In this document: positions 14,770 to 21,384 of the stretch, piece by piece
Layout of the letters: every line of letters begins with the position of its first letter
How positions within the stretch are numbered: position 1 is the stretch's first letter
Notes under the pieces: model-generated
Told to the model about the DNA's origin: nothing
The model's input: only the letters and a program-made list of their open reading frames with translations
Database searches by the model: none
DNA from: an uncultured Veillonella sp.
Lineage (GTDB): Bacteria > Bacillota > Negativicutes > Veillonellales > Veillonellaceae
Length of the DNA: 21,384 bases
Assembly (NCBI GenBank): GCA_900550175.1
Contig: URQX01000019.1
Coordinates: 1-21,384 of the forward strand
Direction: 5' to 3'
Program-made: the position numbers and the translations under genes

Positions 14770-14809
14770 TCACAGAAACGAAATTGACTAGAAAGATATG
14801 AGGTTATCC

Positions 14810-15757
14810 ATGAATGAAAAAGACATTATGATTGATGTCAATCATATGAGTCATATTTATACTGATGAAAATGGCAATGATGTACATGCACTAAATGATG
14901 TGAGTTTATCCATCAAGCGTGGCGAGTTTGTTTGTATCATCGGTACTAATGGTAGTGGTAAAAGTACACTAGCCAAGCATTTCAACGTGTTATTACAACC
15001 TAGTGAAGGGTATATCAATGTATGTGGCTATGATACGCGTGATGAAGAACATATTTGGGATATACGCCAACATGTAGGTATGGTGTTCCAAAATCCGGAT
15101 AACCAAATTGTGGCAGCTGTCGTAGAAGAAGATGTTGCCTTTGGTCCAGAAAATCTTGGAATTCCTAGTGCTGAAATTAGAAAACGTGTCGATGCAGCAT
15201 TAGAGGCTGTTAATATGACTGAATATAGAGAGCATGGTCCTCATTTATTGTCTGGTGGTCAAAAGCAACGTATTGCTATTGCAGGCGTACTGGCCATGAA
15301 ACCTGATTGTATCGTTCTTGATGAACCAACGGCTATGCTCGATCCAAAAGGTCGTCGTGAGGTATTAGAGACAGTTCATAAACTCAATAAAGAAGAAGGT
15401 ATCACTATCGTGTACATTACACATTTTATGGAGGAAGCTGTTACGGCTGACCGTGTGGTGGTAATGAAAAATGGCGTGAAGTTACATGATGGTACCCCTC
15501 GTGAGATTTTTAGCCATGTAGATACTTTAAAAGGCCTTGGCCTCGATGTACCAGTAGCGTCTGAAATTGCTTTCAAATTGAATGAAAAAGGTTATGAAGT
15601 AGGTAAGAGTATTATCAACAATGAAGAATTAGCAGAAGGTCTAAAACATTCTAAATTGGCGGATCAATTACTAAGTGAACATAACGTAGGTGCTAATAGG
15701 ATAAGTTCTCCTATCAATGAAAATTCAAATGTAGTAAGAGGGGAGGGCGTACACTAA
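14810..15757 (+). CDS. ecfA1: ECF transporter ATP-binding subunit EcfA1
   Basis: One of the two ATPases of a group II energy-coupling factor transporter, which powers uptake of vitamins and metal ions by exchangeable S components. In the 315-residue protein, Walker A GTNGSGKST is at 45-53, the Q-loop VFQNPDNQ at 92-99, the signature LSGGQ at 147-151 and Walker B IVLDE at 168-172. I chose ATG at 14810, six bases after GAGG; ATG at 14798 has a weaker site. The last 35 or so residues form a hydrophilic tail beyond the usual length of about 280. It overlaps ecfA2 by one base. Confidence 0.95.
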   Translation: MNEKDIMIDVNHMSHIYTDENGNDVHALNDVSLSIKRGEFVCIIGTNGSGKSTLAKHFNVLLQPSEGYINVCGYDTRDEEHIWDIRQHVGMVFQNPDNQIVAAVVEEDVAFGPENLGIPSAEIRKRVDAALEAVNMTEYREHGPHLLSGGQKQRIAIAGVLAMKPDCIVLDEPTAMLDPKGRREVLETVHKLNKEEGITIVYITHFMEEAVTADRVVVMKNGVKLHDGTPREIFSHVDTLKGLGLDVPVASEIAFKLNEKGYEVGKSIINNEELAEGLKHSKLADQLLSEHNVGANRISSPINENSNVVRGEGVH

Positions 15758-16617
15758 TGGCGATTGTATTAGATAATATTACCTATACCTATGGTGTAGG
15801 CACTCCATTTGAAAAAACGGCCCTTCATGGTGTATCTCTCACTGTTGAAAACGGGGAGTTTTTAGGCATCATTGGTCATACTGGGTCTGGTAAATCTACC
15901 TTTGTACAACATTTAAATGGTTTATTACATCCTACAACAGGAACTGTTACCGTTAATGGTGTAGATATTAGTGCTTCTACAGAGGAAGCTAAGAAGATGC
16001 GCCATAAGGTAGGCATGGTGTTCCAATATCCAGAGCATCAATTATTCGAAGAAACCATTGCCGAAGATATTGCATTTGGTCCTAAAAACTTAGGCCTTAG
16101 TGCAGATGAAGTGGATGAACGCGTACGAGAGGCTATGAAATTTGTAGGTCTTGACTACGACACCTACGCGGAGCGCTCTCCATTCCATCTATCAGGTGGT
16201 CAAATGCGCCGTGTTGCCATCGCTGGTGTGGTGGCTATGGATCCAGATTTCTTAGTTCTTGATGAGCCATCTGCAGGTCTCGACCCATTTGGTCGTGAAG
16301 AAATCTTTGAAGAGATCATTCGACTTCATAAAGAAAAGGGCATTACTGTAATCCTTGTATCTCATAATATGGAAGATATTTCTCGCATGGCATCTCGCCT
16401 CGTGGTACTCGATAAAGGTCGTATCGTTCTCGATGGAGAACCGATGGATATCTTTAATAACCATCGCGATGAATTACAAGTGGTAGGTGTAGACGTACCA
16501 CCAGTGTCTGTAACCATGGAATATTTGCGTGAACAAGGACTAGATGTATCTAATCGTGTATTATCCGTAGATGATGCAGTACAAGCTATTCTAGAAGGAG
16601 GTAGCCATGTTAAATAA
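15757..16617 (+). CDS. ecfA2: ECF transporter ATP-binding subunit EcfA2
   Basis: The second ATPase, 286 residues, pairs with EcfA1. Walker A GHTGSGKST is at 40-48, the Q-loop VFQYPEHQLFEETI at 88-101, the signature LSGGQ at 145-149 and Walker B FLVLDE at 165-170, followed by the D-loop GLDP. The Q-loop EHQLFEETI pattern is characteristic of the A2 type. It starts on the last base of the ecfA1 stop (TAATG) with GGGGAGGG upstream, and its end overlaps ecfT by 11 bases. Confidence 0.95.
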   Translation: MAIVLDNITYTYGVGTPFEKTALHGVSLTVENGEFLGIIGHTGSGKSTFVQHLNGLLHPTTGTVTVNGVDISASTEEAKKMRHKVGMVFQYPEHQLFEETIAEDIAFGPKNLGLSADEVDERVREAMKFVGLDYDTYAERSPFHLSGGQMRRVAIAGVVAMDPDFLVLDEPSAGLDPFGREEIFEEIIRLHKEKGITVILVSHNMEDISRMASRLVVLDKGRIVLDGEPMDIFNNHRDELQVVGVDVPPVSVTMEYLREQGLDVSNRVLSVDDAVQAILEGGSHVK

Positions 16618-17410
16618 CATTACTATTGGGCAGTACTTCCCAGGAAACTCCTTCTTGCATCGCATGGATCCTCGTGCCAAGATTATTGCTACAACTATCT
16701 TTGTGGTGGCTATCTTCCTAGCAAATTCTCCTCTTGCGTATGGCTTGGTAGGGGCATTTACCATCTTTGCTATGCTGTTATCAAGATTGCCATTACGCTT
16801 GATGTGGTCAGCTATTAAACCACTTTGGATTATTATTGTATTTACTATGGGTATTCATATCTTTACGACTCCAGGTAATTCACTATTCCAATGGGGCATT
16901 ATTAATATTACAGATCAAGGCCTAGCTATGGGTCTACAAATGGCGGCACGATTAATCTTTTTAATCTTGTTCTCCTCTCTATTGACCTATACGACATCAC
17001 CAATTCGTTTGACCGATGGTATTGAGCATTTGCTAAACCCATTCCGTTGTATTGGCGTACCTGCTCATGAATTAGCAATGATGATGACCATTGCATTGCG
17101 ATTTATTCCTACACTACTAGATGAAACAGATCGTATTATGAAAGCTCAATCTGCTCGTGGTGCAGACTTTGTAACAGGCTCTATCATCCAACGTGCTAAA
17201 AACATGGTGCCCCTCTTAGTGCCATTATTTATTAGTGCTTTCAGACGTGCTGATGAATTAGCTATTGCCATGGAGGCTCGCTGTTATAGAGGCGGTGTGA
17301 ATCGTACGCGCATGAAAGAACTACAAGTTACCTATGTAGATTATATCGGCGTAGGGGCTGTCATTTTGGTTACCATCGTACTCATCGTTTTATGGTGGCT
17401 TGATCTATGA
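16607..17410 (+). CDS. ecfT: ECF transporter transmembrane subunit EcfT
   Basis: A 267-residue membrane protein with several hydrophobic segments (for example about residues 26-60, 70-88, 110-128 and 245-265). The two coupling helices carry the ARG motif at 183-185 (KAQSARGAD) and its partner ARC at 224-226 (MEARCYRGG); these contact the EcfA1 and EcfA2 ATPases. The ATG lies inside the end of ecfA2, with AGAAGGAGGTAGCC as ribosome binding site. No S component gene is nearby, as usual for the shared-module type. Confidence 0.95.
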   Translation: MLNNITIGQYFPGNSFLHRMDPRAKIIATTIFVVAIFLANSPLAYGLVGAFTIFAMLLSRLPLRLMWSAIKPLWIIIVFTMGIHIFTTPGNSLFQWGIINITDQGLAMGLQMAARLIFLILFSSLLTYTTSPIRLTDGIEHLLNPFRCIGVPAHELAMMMTIALRFIPTLLDETDRIMKAQSARGADFVTGSIIQRAKNMVPLLVPLFISAFRRADELAIAMEARCYRGGVNRTRMKELQVTYVDYIGVGAVILVTIVLIVLWWLDL

Positions 17411-18192
17411 GAAATATACGGATTATAGTCGCTTATGATGGCACTGATTTAGCAGGCTATCAGAAGCAACCCGACGATAAGGGCTTAACAGTACAAGGAT
17501 GTTTAGAATACGGATTGTCAAAGATTTGCAATGAACCCATACAAATCTACGGTGCTTCTAGAACCGATGCAGGGGTACATGCAAAGTTTCAAGTCTGTAC
17601 ATTTCAAACATCTGGATCTATACCGGTAGAAAACATTCCTCGTGCTATGATTGCGCATATCCCAAAGGATATAGTCGTTCTTGAAGCCGTGGAAATTCCA
17701 CTGGATTGGAAGCCTCGATGGAATATATATGGTAAGGAATATGTATATACCATTCATAATCAGATCATTGCCAATCCGTTGACAAAACGATACCATTGGC
17801 ATGTTAAGAAGCCTCTTAATATCGACCTCATGCAAGCTGCAGGCAATGAATTATTAGGTACCCATGACTTTACAACCTTAAAGGGGACGAATTCAACGCC
17901 CGCTGATCCCGTTAAGACTATTATGGGCATTCATGTAGAGGGTAAGGGACCTCATGTGACTATTTCTGTGGTAGGCGATGGGTTCTTATACCATATGGTA
18001 CGTAATATTGCAGGTTTACTCGTAGATGTAGGCCTTGGTCGCCGTAAGGTGGAGGATATCAAAGGCTACTTAGCTGCTAAAGACCGTCGCGTTATAGGCA
18101 AAACGGCGCCAGCCCAAGGGTTATGTTTAGAGGAGATATTCTTTACGGAAGAACGTCAGCAAGAGGTGCTGCAGAATAAATATTCTATATAA
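17407..18192 (+). CDS. truA: tRNA pseudouridine(38-40) synthase TruA
   Basis: TruA makes pseudouridine at positions 38-40 of the tRNA anticodon arm. The active-site motif GASRTDAGVHA is at residues 49-59, with D54 the catalytic aspartate; YDGTDLAGYQKQP near the start and the later FLYHMVRNIAG are also family hallmarks. The 261-residue length is normal. ATG overlaps the ecfT stop (ATGA). truA directly after ecfT is a conserved order in Firmicutes. In many of them rplM and rpsI follow; here a terminator follows instead. Confidence 0.96.
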   Translation: MRNIRIIVAYDGTDLAGYQKQPDDKGLTVQGCLEYGLSKICNEPIQIYGASRTDAGVHAKFQVCTFQTSGSIPVENIPRAMIAHIPKDIVVLEAVEIPLDWKPRWNIYGKEYVYTIHNQIIANPLTKRYHWHVKKPLNIDLMQAAGNELLGTHDFTTLKGTNSTPADPVKTIMGIHVEGKGPHVTISVVGDGFLYHMVRNIAGLLVDVGLGRRKVEDIKGYLAAKDRRVIGKTAPAQGLCLEEIFFTEERQQEVLQNKYSI

Positions 18193-18247
18193 TTTTGTAT
18201 AGACTGCATCCACCAAGAATTTATTTAAAACGATAACTATTAATACT

Positions 18248-18282
18248 AAAAGGATACTACTTAGCATGTAGTATCCTTTTTT
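18248..18282 (+). terminator. Intrinsic terminator after truA
   Basis: A 13-bp perfect stem (AAAAGGATACTAC at 18248-18260 with GTAGTATCCTTTT at 18268-18280) closes a 7-base loop and ends in a run of six Ts (18277-18282). The A-run on the other flank means it may also work for the minus strand. It ends the ecf-truA unit 55 bases after the truA stop. Confidence 0.9.
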
Positions 18283-18340
18283 CTTATAATTTTTAGTTAT
18301 AATGCCTTAATTTATACCTATTATTATGTGAAATGATACA

Positions 18341-18369
18341 TTGTAAACCCAAAATATACATGATACAAT
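18341..18369 (+). promoter_or_regulatory. Promoter of korA-korB
   Basis: TTGTAA (18341-18346), a 17-base spacer and TACAAT (18364-18369) match the vegetative promoter consensus in 4 of 6 and 5 of 6 positions. The start site would be near 18376, leaving a leader of nearly 90 bases. The two hexamers sit in copies of a direct repeat, ATGATACATTG (18333-18343) and ATGATACAATG (18360-18370), and also in an inverted repeat CATTGTA/TACAATG (18339-18345 and 18364-18370). This suggests a repressor or activator site over the promoter. Confidence 0.65.
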
Positions 18370-18463
18370 GACGATATAAGACAGGTTCGTACTATAAAAC
18401 ATTAACATAGTAAGGTAGACTCTTGTCAGCAGTGTAATTTTTATCCTAAGGAGGGTGAATCTC

Positions 18464-20215
18464 TTGCAAAAACGTAAAGATTTTATCTGGAAAATGGGCG
18501 GCCAACAAGGTGAAGGTATCGAGAGTTGTGGCGAAATCATGGCGACAATCCTCGCTAAAGAAGGTTATTCCTTGTATAGCCAACGTTTATTTGCATCTCG
18601 TATCAAAGGTGGTCATACTACATTCGCATTGCGCGTTGCATTAGAACAAGTTATGTCTATTGGTGAAGGCGTAGACTTCTTGCTTTCTCTTGATCAAGAA
18701 ACAGTTGATATGCATGGTTCTGAAGTTCGTGAAGGCGGTTACATCATCTGTGACAGCAAAGTAAATCCTGACTTCTCTAAATTTGAAGGTACAAAGGTTA
18801 ATTGCTTGTCCTTGCCAATCTCTGAAACCGCAATGAAACAAGGCTCCATGTTGATGCGTAATATCGTAGCACTTGGTATGTCTGTTGCACTTCTTGGTTT
18901 CGATACTAAGATGTTTAAAGATGCGATTGCTGCTAAATTTGCGAAAAAATCCCAAGAAATCGTGGATAAAAACTTAGCTGCCTTTGACGACGGTTATGGC
19001 CTTGTAATGGAAAAATTAGGCGATGTTGAAATTGATACATTGCCAGCTCCTGGTAAGAAAGATCAAATGTTCTTATTGGGTAATGAAGCATGTGCTTTAG
19101 GTGCTATTGCTGCGGGTTCCCGTTTCATGGCATCTTATCCTATTACTCCAGCATCTGAAGTAATGGAATATATGATTAAAAATATGGATAAATTGGGTGC
19201 TACAATCGTTCAAACAGAAGACGAAATTGCAGCATGCATGACAGCTATGGGCGGCGTATACGCAGGTGTTCGTGGCTTTACATGTACTTCTGGCCCTGGT
19301 CTTTCCTTGATGGCAGAATCCTTATCCATGGCTTCCATGGCAGAATTACCAATGGTTGTTATCGACGTTCAACGTTCTGGCCCATCCACAGGTATGGCTA
19401 CAAAGGTTGAACAATCCGATATTGATGCGGCTTGCTATAATGCACATGGTGATTACTCAGGTATCGTAATTTCTCCAACATCTATTGAAGAATGCTTCTA
19501 TGAAATTCAAAAAGCTTTCAACTTGGCAGAAATGTACCAATGTCCAGTTATCTTCATGCCTGATTTGCAACAAGGTTTGAATAAACAATCCGTTCCTTCC
19601 TTCGACTTGAACCGTGTAGCTATTAACCGCGGTAAAATGATGAAAGAAGCTGATCTTCCTGAATTGGAACAACCTAACTACTTCAAACGCTTTGAATTGA
19701 CTGAAGATGGTATTTCTCCACGTACAATTCCTGGTATGAAAAATGGTCTATTCCTTTCCACAGGTCTAGAACATAATGAAGAAGGTAAACCAGCAGAAGC
19801 GCCTACAATGCACGTAGCGCAAACTGATAAACGTTTCCGCAAATTGGAAACTGTAGCTGACAACTATGAACCATTCTTGAATAACGCTAAATACGACGAA
19901 GCAGATGTACTTGTTGTAGGTATGGCTTCTAGCCGTGGCGCTATCGAAGAAGCTGTTGCTGAATTCGATCAAGAAGGTGTTAAAGTTAACCACTTGCAAT
20001 TGCGCTTGATTAAACCATTCCCAGCAAAACAATTACAACCATTCATGGATGCTGCGAAAAAAGTGGTTATCGTTGAGCACAATGCAACAGGTCAATTGAC
20101 TAACTTATTTAAAATCAACATGCATAAGAAATCTAAAATTTCCAGCTGCTTGAAATACGATGGTAATCCATTCACAAAAAGTTATGTGAAAAATGCGATT
20201 AAGGAGGTCCTATAA
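18464..20215 (+). CDS. korA: 2-oxoacid:ferredoxin oxidoreductase alpha subunit (fused gamma-alpha)
   Basis: A 583-residue subunit that with KorB oxidatively decarboxylates a 2-oxoacid to an acyl-CoA and reduces ferredoxin, or runs in reverse. Residues 1-190 are the gamma domain (GGQQGEGI at 12-19, SRIKGGHTTF at about 45-54); from about residue 205 comes the alpha domain with SYPITPASEVMEYM and CTSGPGLSLMAES, then a C-terminal transketolase-like domain. The start is TTG at 18464, nine bases after AAGGAGG (18448-18454); the GTG at 18455 overlaps that site. The substrate is probably 2-oxoglutarate, but related enzymes use pyruvate or branched-chain oxoacids. Confidence 0.9.
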   Translation: MQKRKDFIWKMGGQQGEGIESCGEIMATILAKEGYSLYSQRLFASRIKGGHTTFALRVALEQVMSIGEGVDFLLSLDQETVDMHGSEVREGGYIICDSKVNPDFSKFEGTKVNCLSLPISETAMKQGSMLMRNIVALGMSVALLGFDTKMFKDAIAAKFAKKSQEIVDKNLAAFDDGYGLVMEKLGDVEIDTLPAPGKKDQMFLLGNEACALGAIAAGSRFMASYPITPASEVMEYMIKNMDKLGATIVQTEDEIAACMTAMGGVYAGVRGFTCTSGPGLSLMAESLSMASMAELPMVVIDVQRSGPSTGMATKVEQSDIDAACYNAHGDYSGIVISPTSIEECFYEIQKAFNLAEMYQCPVIFMPDLQQGLNKQSVPSFDLNRVAINRGKMMKEADLPELEQPNYFKRFELTEDGISPRTIPGMKNGLFLSTGLEHNEEGKPAEAPTMHVAQTDKRFRKLETVADNYEPFLNNAKYDEADVLVVGMASSRGAIEEAVAEFDQEGVKVNHLQLRLIKPFPAKQLQPFMDAAKKVVIVEHNATGQLTNLFKINMHKKSKISSCLKYDGNPFTKSYVKNAIKEVL

Positions 20216-20216
20216 T

Positions 20217-21089
20217 ATGACAACAGCTAAAGATTACAGAAACGATATTCGTCCTAACTGGTGTCCAGGCTGTGGCCATTATGGGGTTCAAGCAGCAATT
20301 ACTGATGCTGTAGTAGCGAAAAATATTCCACCAGAAAAATTAGCAGTAATTTCCGGTATCGGTTGCTCTAGCCGTATCGGTGGTTATTTCTACGCATATG
20401 GCGCTCATACAACTCATGGTCGTGCGCTTCCTTACGCACAAGGCGTTAAACTTGCCAACCAAGACCTAGAAGTTATCGCTTGCTCTGGTGATGGTGATGC
20501 GTTCGCTATCGGTATGGGTCATACTATCCATGCTTTCAAACGTAATGTAAATATGACATACGTTGTAATGGATAACCATGTATATGGTTTGACTAAAGGT
20601 CAAGCATCCCCTCGTTCCGACATCGGTTTTGTTACTAAAACAACACCTCGTGGGGCATTCGAATCTCCATTGTCCGTTTGTGAAACTGCAATCGCTGCAG
20701 GTGCTACATTCGTAGCACAAGGTTATATGATTAACCGTGCACAACTGGTAGAGTTGATTCAAAAAGCAATGGATCATGAAGGCTTCTCCTTCATCAATGT
20801 ATTCAGCCCATGTGTTACATACAATAAACACAATAGCTATGACTGGTTCAAAGAACATTTGGTAGAATTGCCAGAAGGCTATGACCCAACAGATCGTGCA
20901 GCAGCACTTAAAACATTGGGTGAAACTGATGGTTTGGTAACAGGCGTTATCTATCAAGATACAACTAAACCTTCCTTTGAAAAAGCTATGGCTGCAGCAA
21001 ATGGTGGTCCACATCCTCGTCCATTAACTGAAGATGTTGTAAAACCAGATCAAGCGCTATTCGATAGCCTTTGCAATCAATTTAAATAA
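20217..21089 (+). CDS. korB: 2-oxoacid:ferredoxin oxidoreductase beta subunit
   Basis: This 290-residue subunit binds thiamine diphosphate and one 4Fe-4S cluster. Likely cluster ligands are C16 and C19 (WCPGC), C50 (GIGCSS) and C199 (FSPC). The cofactor motif runs from GDGD at 91-94 to DNHVYGLTKGQ at 119-129. ATG at 20217 is used, with AAGGAGGT at 20201-20208; the upstream ATG at 20193 would include that site. It lies one base after the korA stop, so the two are made together. No small ferredoxin-type delta subunit gene is next to them. Confidence 0.92.
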   Translation: MTTAKDYRNDIRPNWCPGCGHYGVQAAITDAVVAKNIPPEKLAVISGIGCSSRIGGYFYAYGAHTTHGRALPYAQGVKLANQDLEVIACSGDGDAFAIGMGHTIHAFKRNVNMTYVVMDNHVYGLTKGQASPRSDIGFVTKTTPRGAFESPLSVCETAIAAGATFVAQGYMINRAQLVELIQKAMDHEGFSFINVFSPCVTYNKHNSYDWFKEHLVELPEGYDPTDRAAALKTLGETDGLVTGVIYQDTTKPSFEKAMAAANGGPHPRPLTEDVVKPDQALFDSLCNQFK

Positions 21090-21119
21090 TCTTATCTAAA
21101 TTGAATTATGTATAATCTG

Positions 21120-21158
21120 AACCCCTCTTTACTGAATGTCTGGTAAAGAGGGGTTTTT
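21120..21158 (+). terminator. Intrinsic terminator after korB
   Basis: A 13-bp perfect stem (AACCCCTCTTTAC at 21120-21132 with GTAAAGAGGGGTT at 21143-21155) encloses a 10-base loop and is followed by a T-run to 21158. It ends the korAB transcript about 30 bases after the stop codon. Confidence 0.93.
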
Positions 21159-21159
21159 A

Positions 21160-21175
21160 CATTATGACATTATGA
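21160..21175. repeat. 8-bp tandem duplication CATTATGA
   Basis: CATTATGA occurs twice head to tail (21160-21167 and 21168-21175), directly between the korB terminator and the 28-bp repeat tract. It partly overlaps the first 28-bp unit. It is probably a replication-slippage product. Confidence 0.7.
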
Positions 21176-21254
21176 ATAGTATGATTACTTTAGAGTGTTG
21201 TGAATGATATGGTTATTTTATAGTGGTATGAATCGTATTATTACTTTACGGAGG
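21171..21254. repeat. Three degenerate 28-bp tandem repeats
   Basis: Units at 21171-21198, 21199-21226 and 21227-21254 are contiguous and in register. By hand alignment units 1 and 3 agree at 22 of 28 positions, 1 and 2 at 21, and 2 and 3 at 19. The best kept part is the first 22 bases of each unit, of the form TATGAAT..TAT.ATTACTTTA. There are no variable spacers, so this is not a CRISPR array. Function is unknown; it could be a protein-binding array or a decayed minisatellite. Confidence 0.8.
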
Positions 21255-21384
21255 TTTTCTTAATTGATATACTAATTTATAATTTAGGATATTTATAATT
21301 AAGTAAAAATTGAACGCTTATAAGTATAAGAGGCTGTTATTTCAGAATATGAGGCATAATGGAAACGTATAGAAGTATCATTTA
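21255..21384. other. AT-rich intergenic DNA, no gene seen
   Basis: No reading frame with a plausible start and ribosome binding site is visible here. CGGAGG at the end of the third 28-bp unit (21249-21254) is followed ten bases later by TTG at 21264, but that frame stops after three codons. ATTTATAATT occurs twice (21275-21284 and 21291-21300). TATAAT-like hexamers are present, but none has a good -35 at the right distance. A gene may begin beyond the window. Confidence 0.6.

Noticed and set aside
14798..14809. Longer ecfA1 start at ATG 14798
   Set aside because: The ribosome binding site before it is weak, whereas TGAGGT fits the ATG at 14810.
18455..18463. GTG start for korA at 18455
   Set aside because: The GTG overlaps the AAGGAGGG ribosome binding site, which is spaced correctly for the TTG at 18464.
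20193..20216. ATG start for korB at 20193
   Set aside because: It lies upstream of AAGGAGGT (20201-20208), which serves the ATG at 20217; the shorter form matches the family N-terminus.
20466..21014. Long minus-strand open frame (182 codons) opposite korB
   Set aside because: It is Cys- and Thr-rich with no recognisable motif or ribosome binding site, and lies fully inside a clear korB. It is a codon-bias shadow.
21171..21254. CRISPR array
   Set aside because: The 28-bp units are contiguous with no unique spacers, are degenerate, and no cas gene is present.

Overview
This window is a housekeeping segment of a low-GC bacterial chromosome. It carries almost the whole S10-spc-alpha ribosomal protein supercluster on the + strand, followed by an ECF vitamin-transporter core module, a tRNA pseudouridine synthase and a two-subunit 2-oxoacid:ferredoxin oxidoreductase. 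The gene order (tuf, S10 ... S8, L6, L18, S5, L30, L15, secY, adk, map, infA, L36, S13, S11, rpoA, L17, ecfA1, ecfA2, ecfT, truA) is the Firmicutes order. AT-rich codon choice, strong AGGAGG ribosome binding sites, frequent GTG and TTG starts, and an anaerobic ferredoxin-linked oxidoreductase fit an anaerobic Firmicute. The protein sequences look most like Veillonella or a close relative in the Negativicutes; that is from memory of the family, not from a search.

Layout. Positions 1-53 are the last codons of tuf (EF-Tu). Positions 54-233 are a leader with a strong hairpin, a second structured block and a possible 14-codon upstream ORF ending two bases before rpsJ. Positions 234-14622 hold 30 genes with very short gaps or overlaps, probably one long transcription unit with at least one internal promoter before rpoA. 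A strong intrinsic terminator (14633-14668) closes it. Positions 14810-18192 hold ecfA1-ecfA2-ecfT-truA, joined by 1-, 11- and 4-base overlaps and closed by a terminator at 18248-18282. A clear promoter (18341-18369) drives korA-korB (18464-21089), which end at the terminator 21120-21158. The remaining 225 bases are AT-rich and contain a three-copy 28-bp tandem repeat but no gene I can support.

How the genes work together. The first block makes ribosomal proteins plus factors used alongside them: SecY for membrane insertion, adenylate kinase, methionine aminopeptidase, IF-1 and the RNA polymerase alpha subunit. The ECF module supplies the shared energy-coupling core for separate substrate-binding S components encoded elsewhere. 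KorAB links 2-oxoacid metabolism to ferredoxin.

I found no mobile element, CRISPR array, tRNA or rRNA, and no clearly new biological system. The points most worth checking are the putative leader ORF overlapping the rpsJ ribosome binding site, a 12-base element shared by the rpsJ and rpoA leaders, the absence of rpsD from the alpha cluster, the zinc-free S14 and short-LID adenylate kinase, and the repeat tract after korB.
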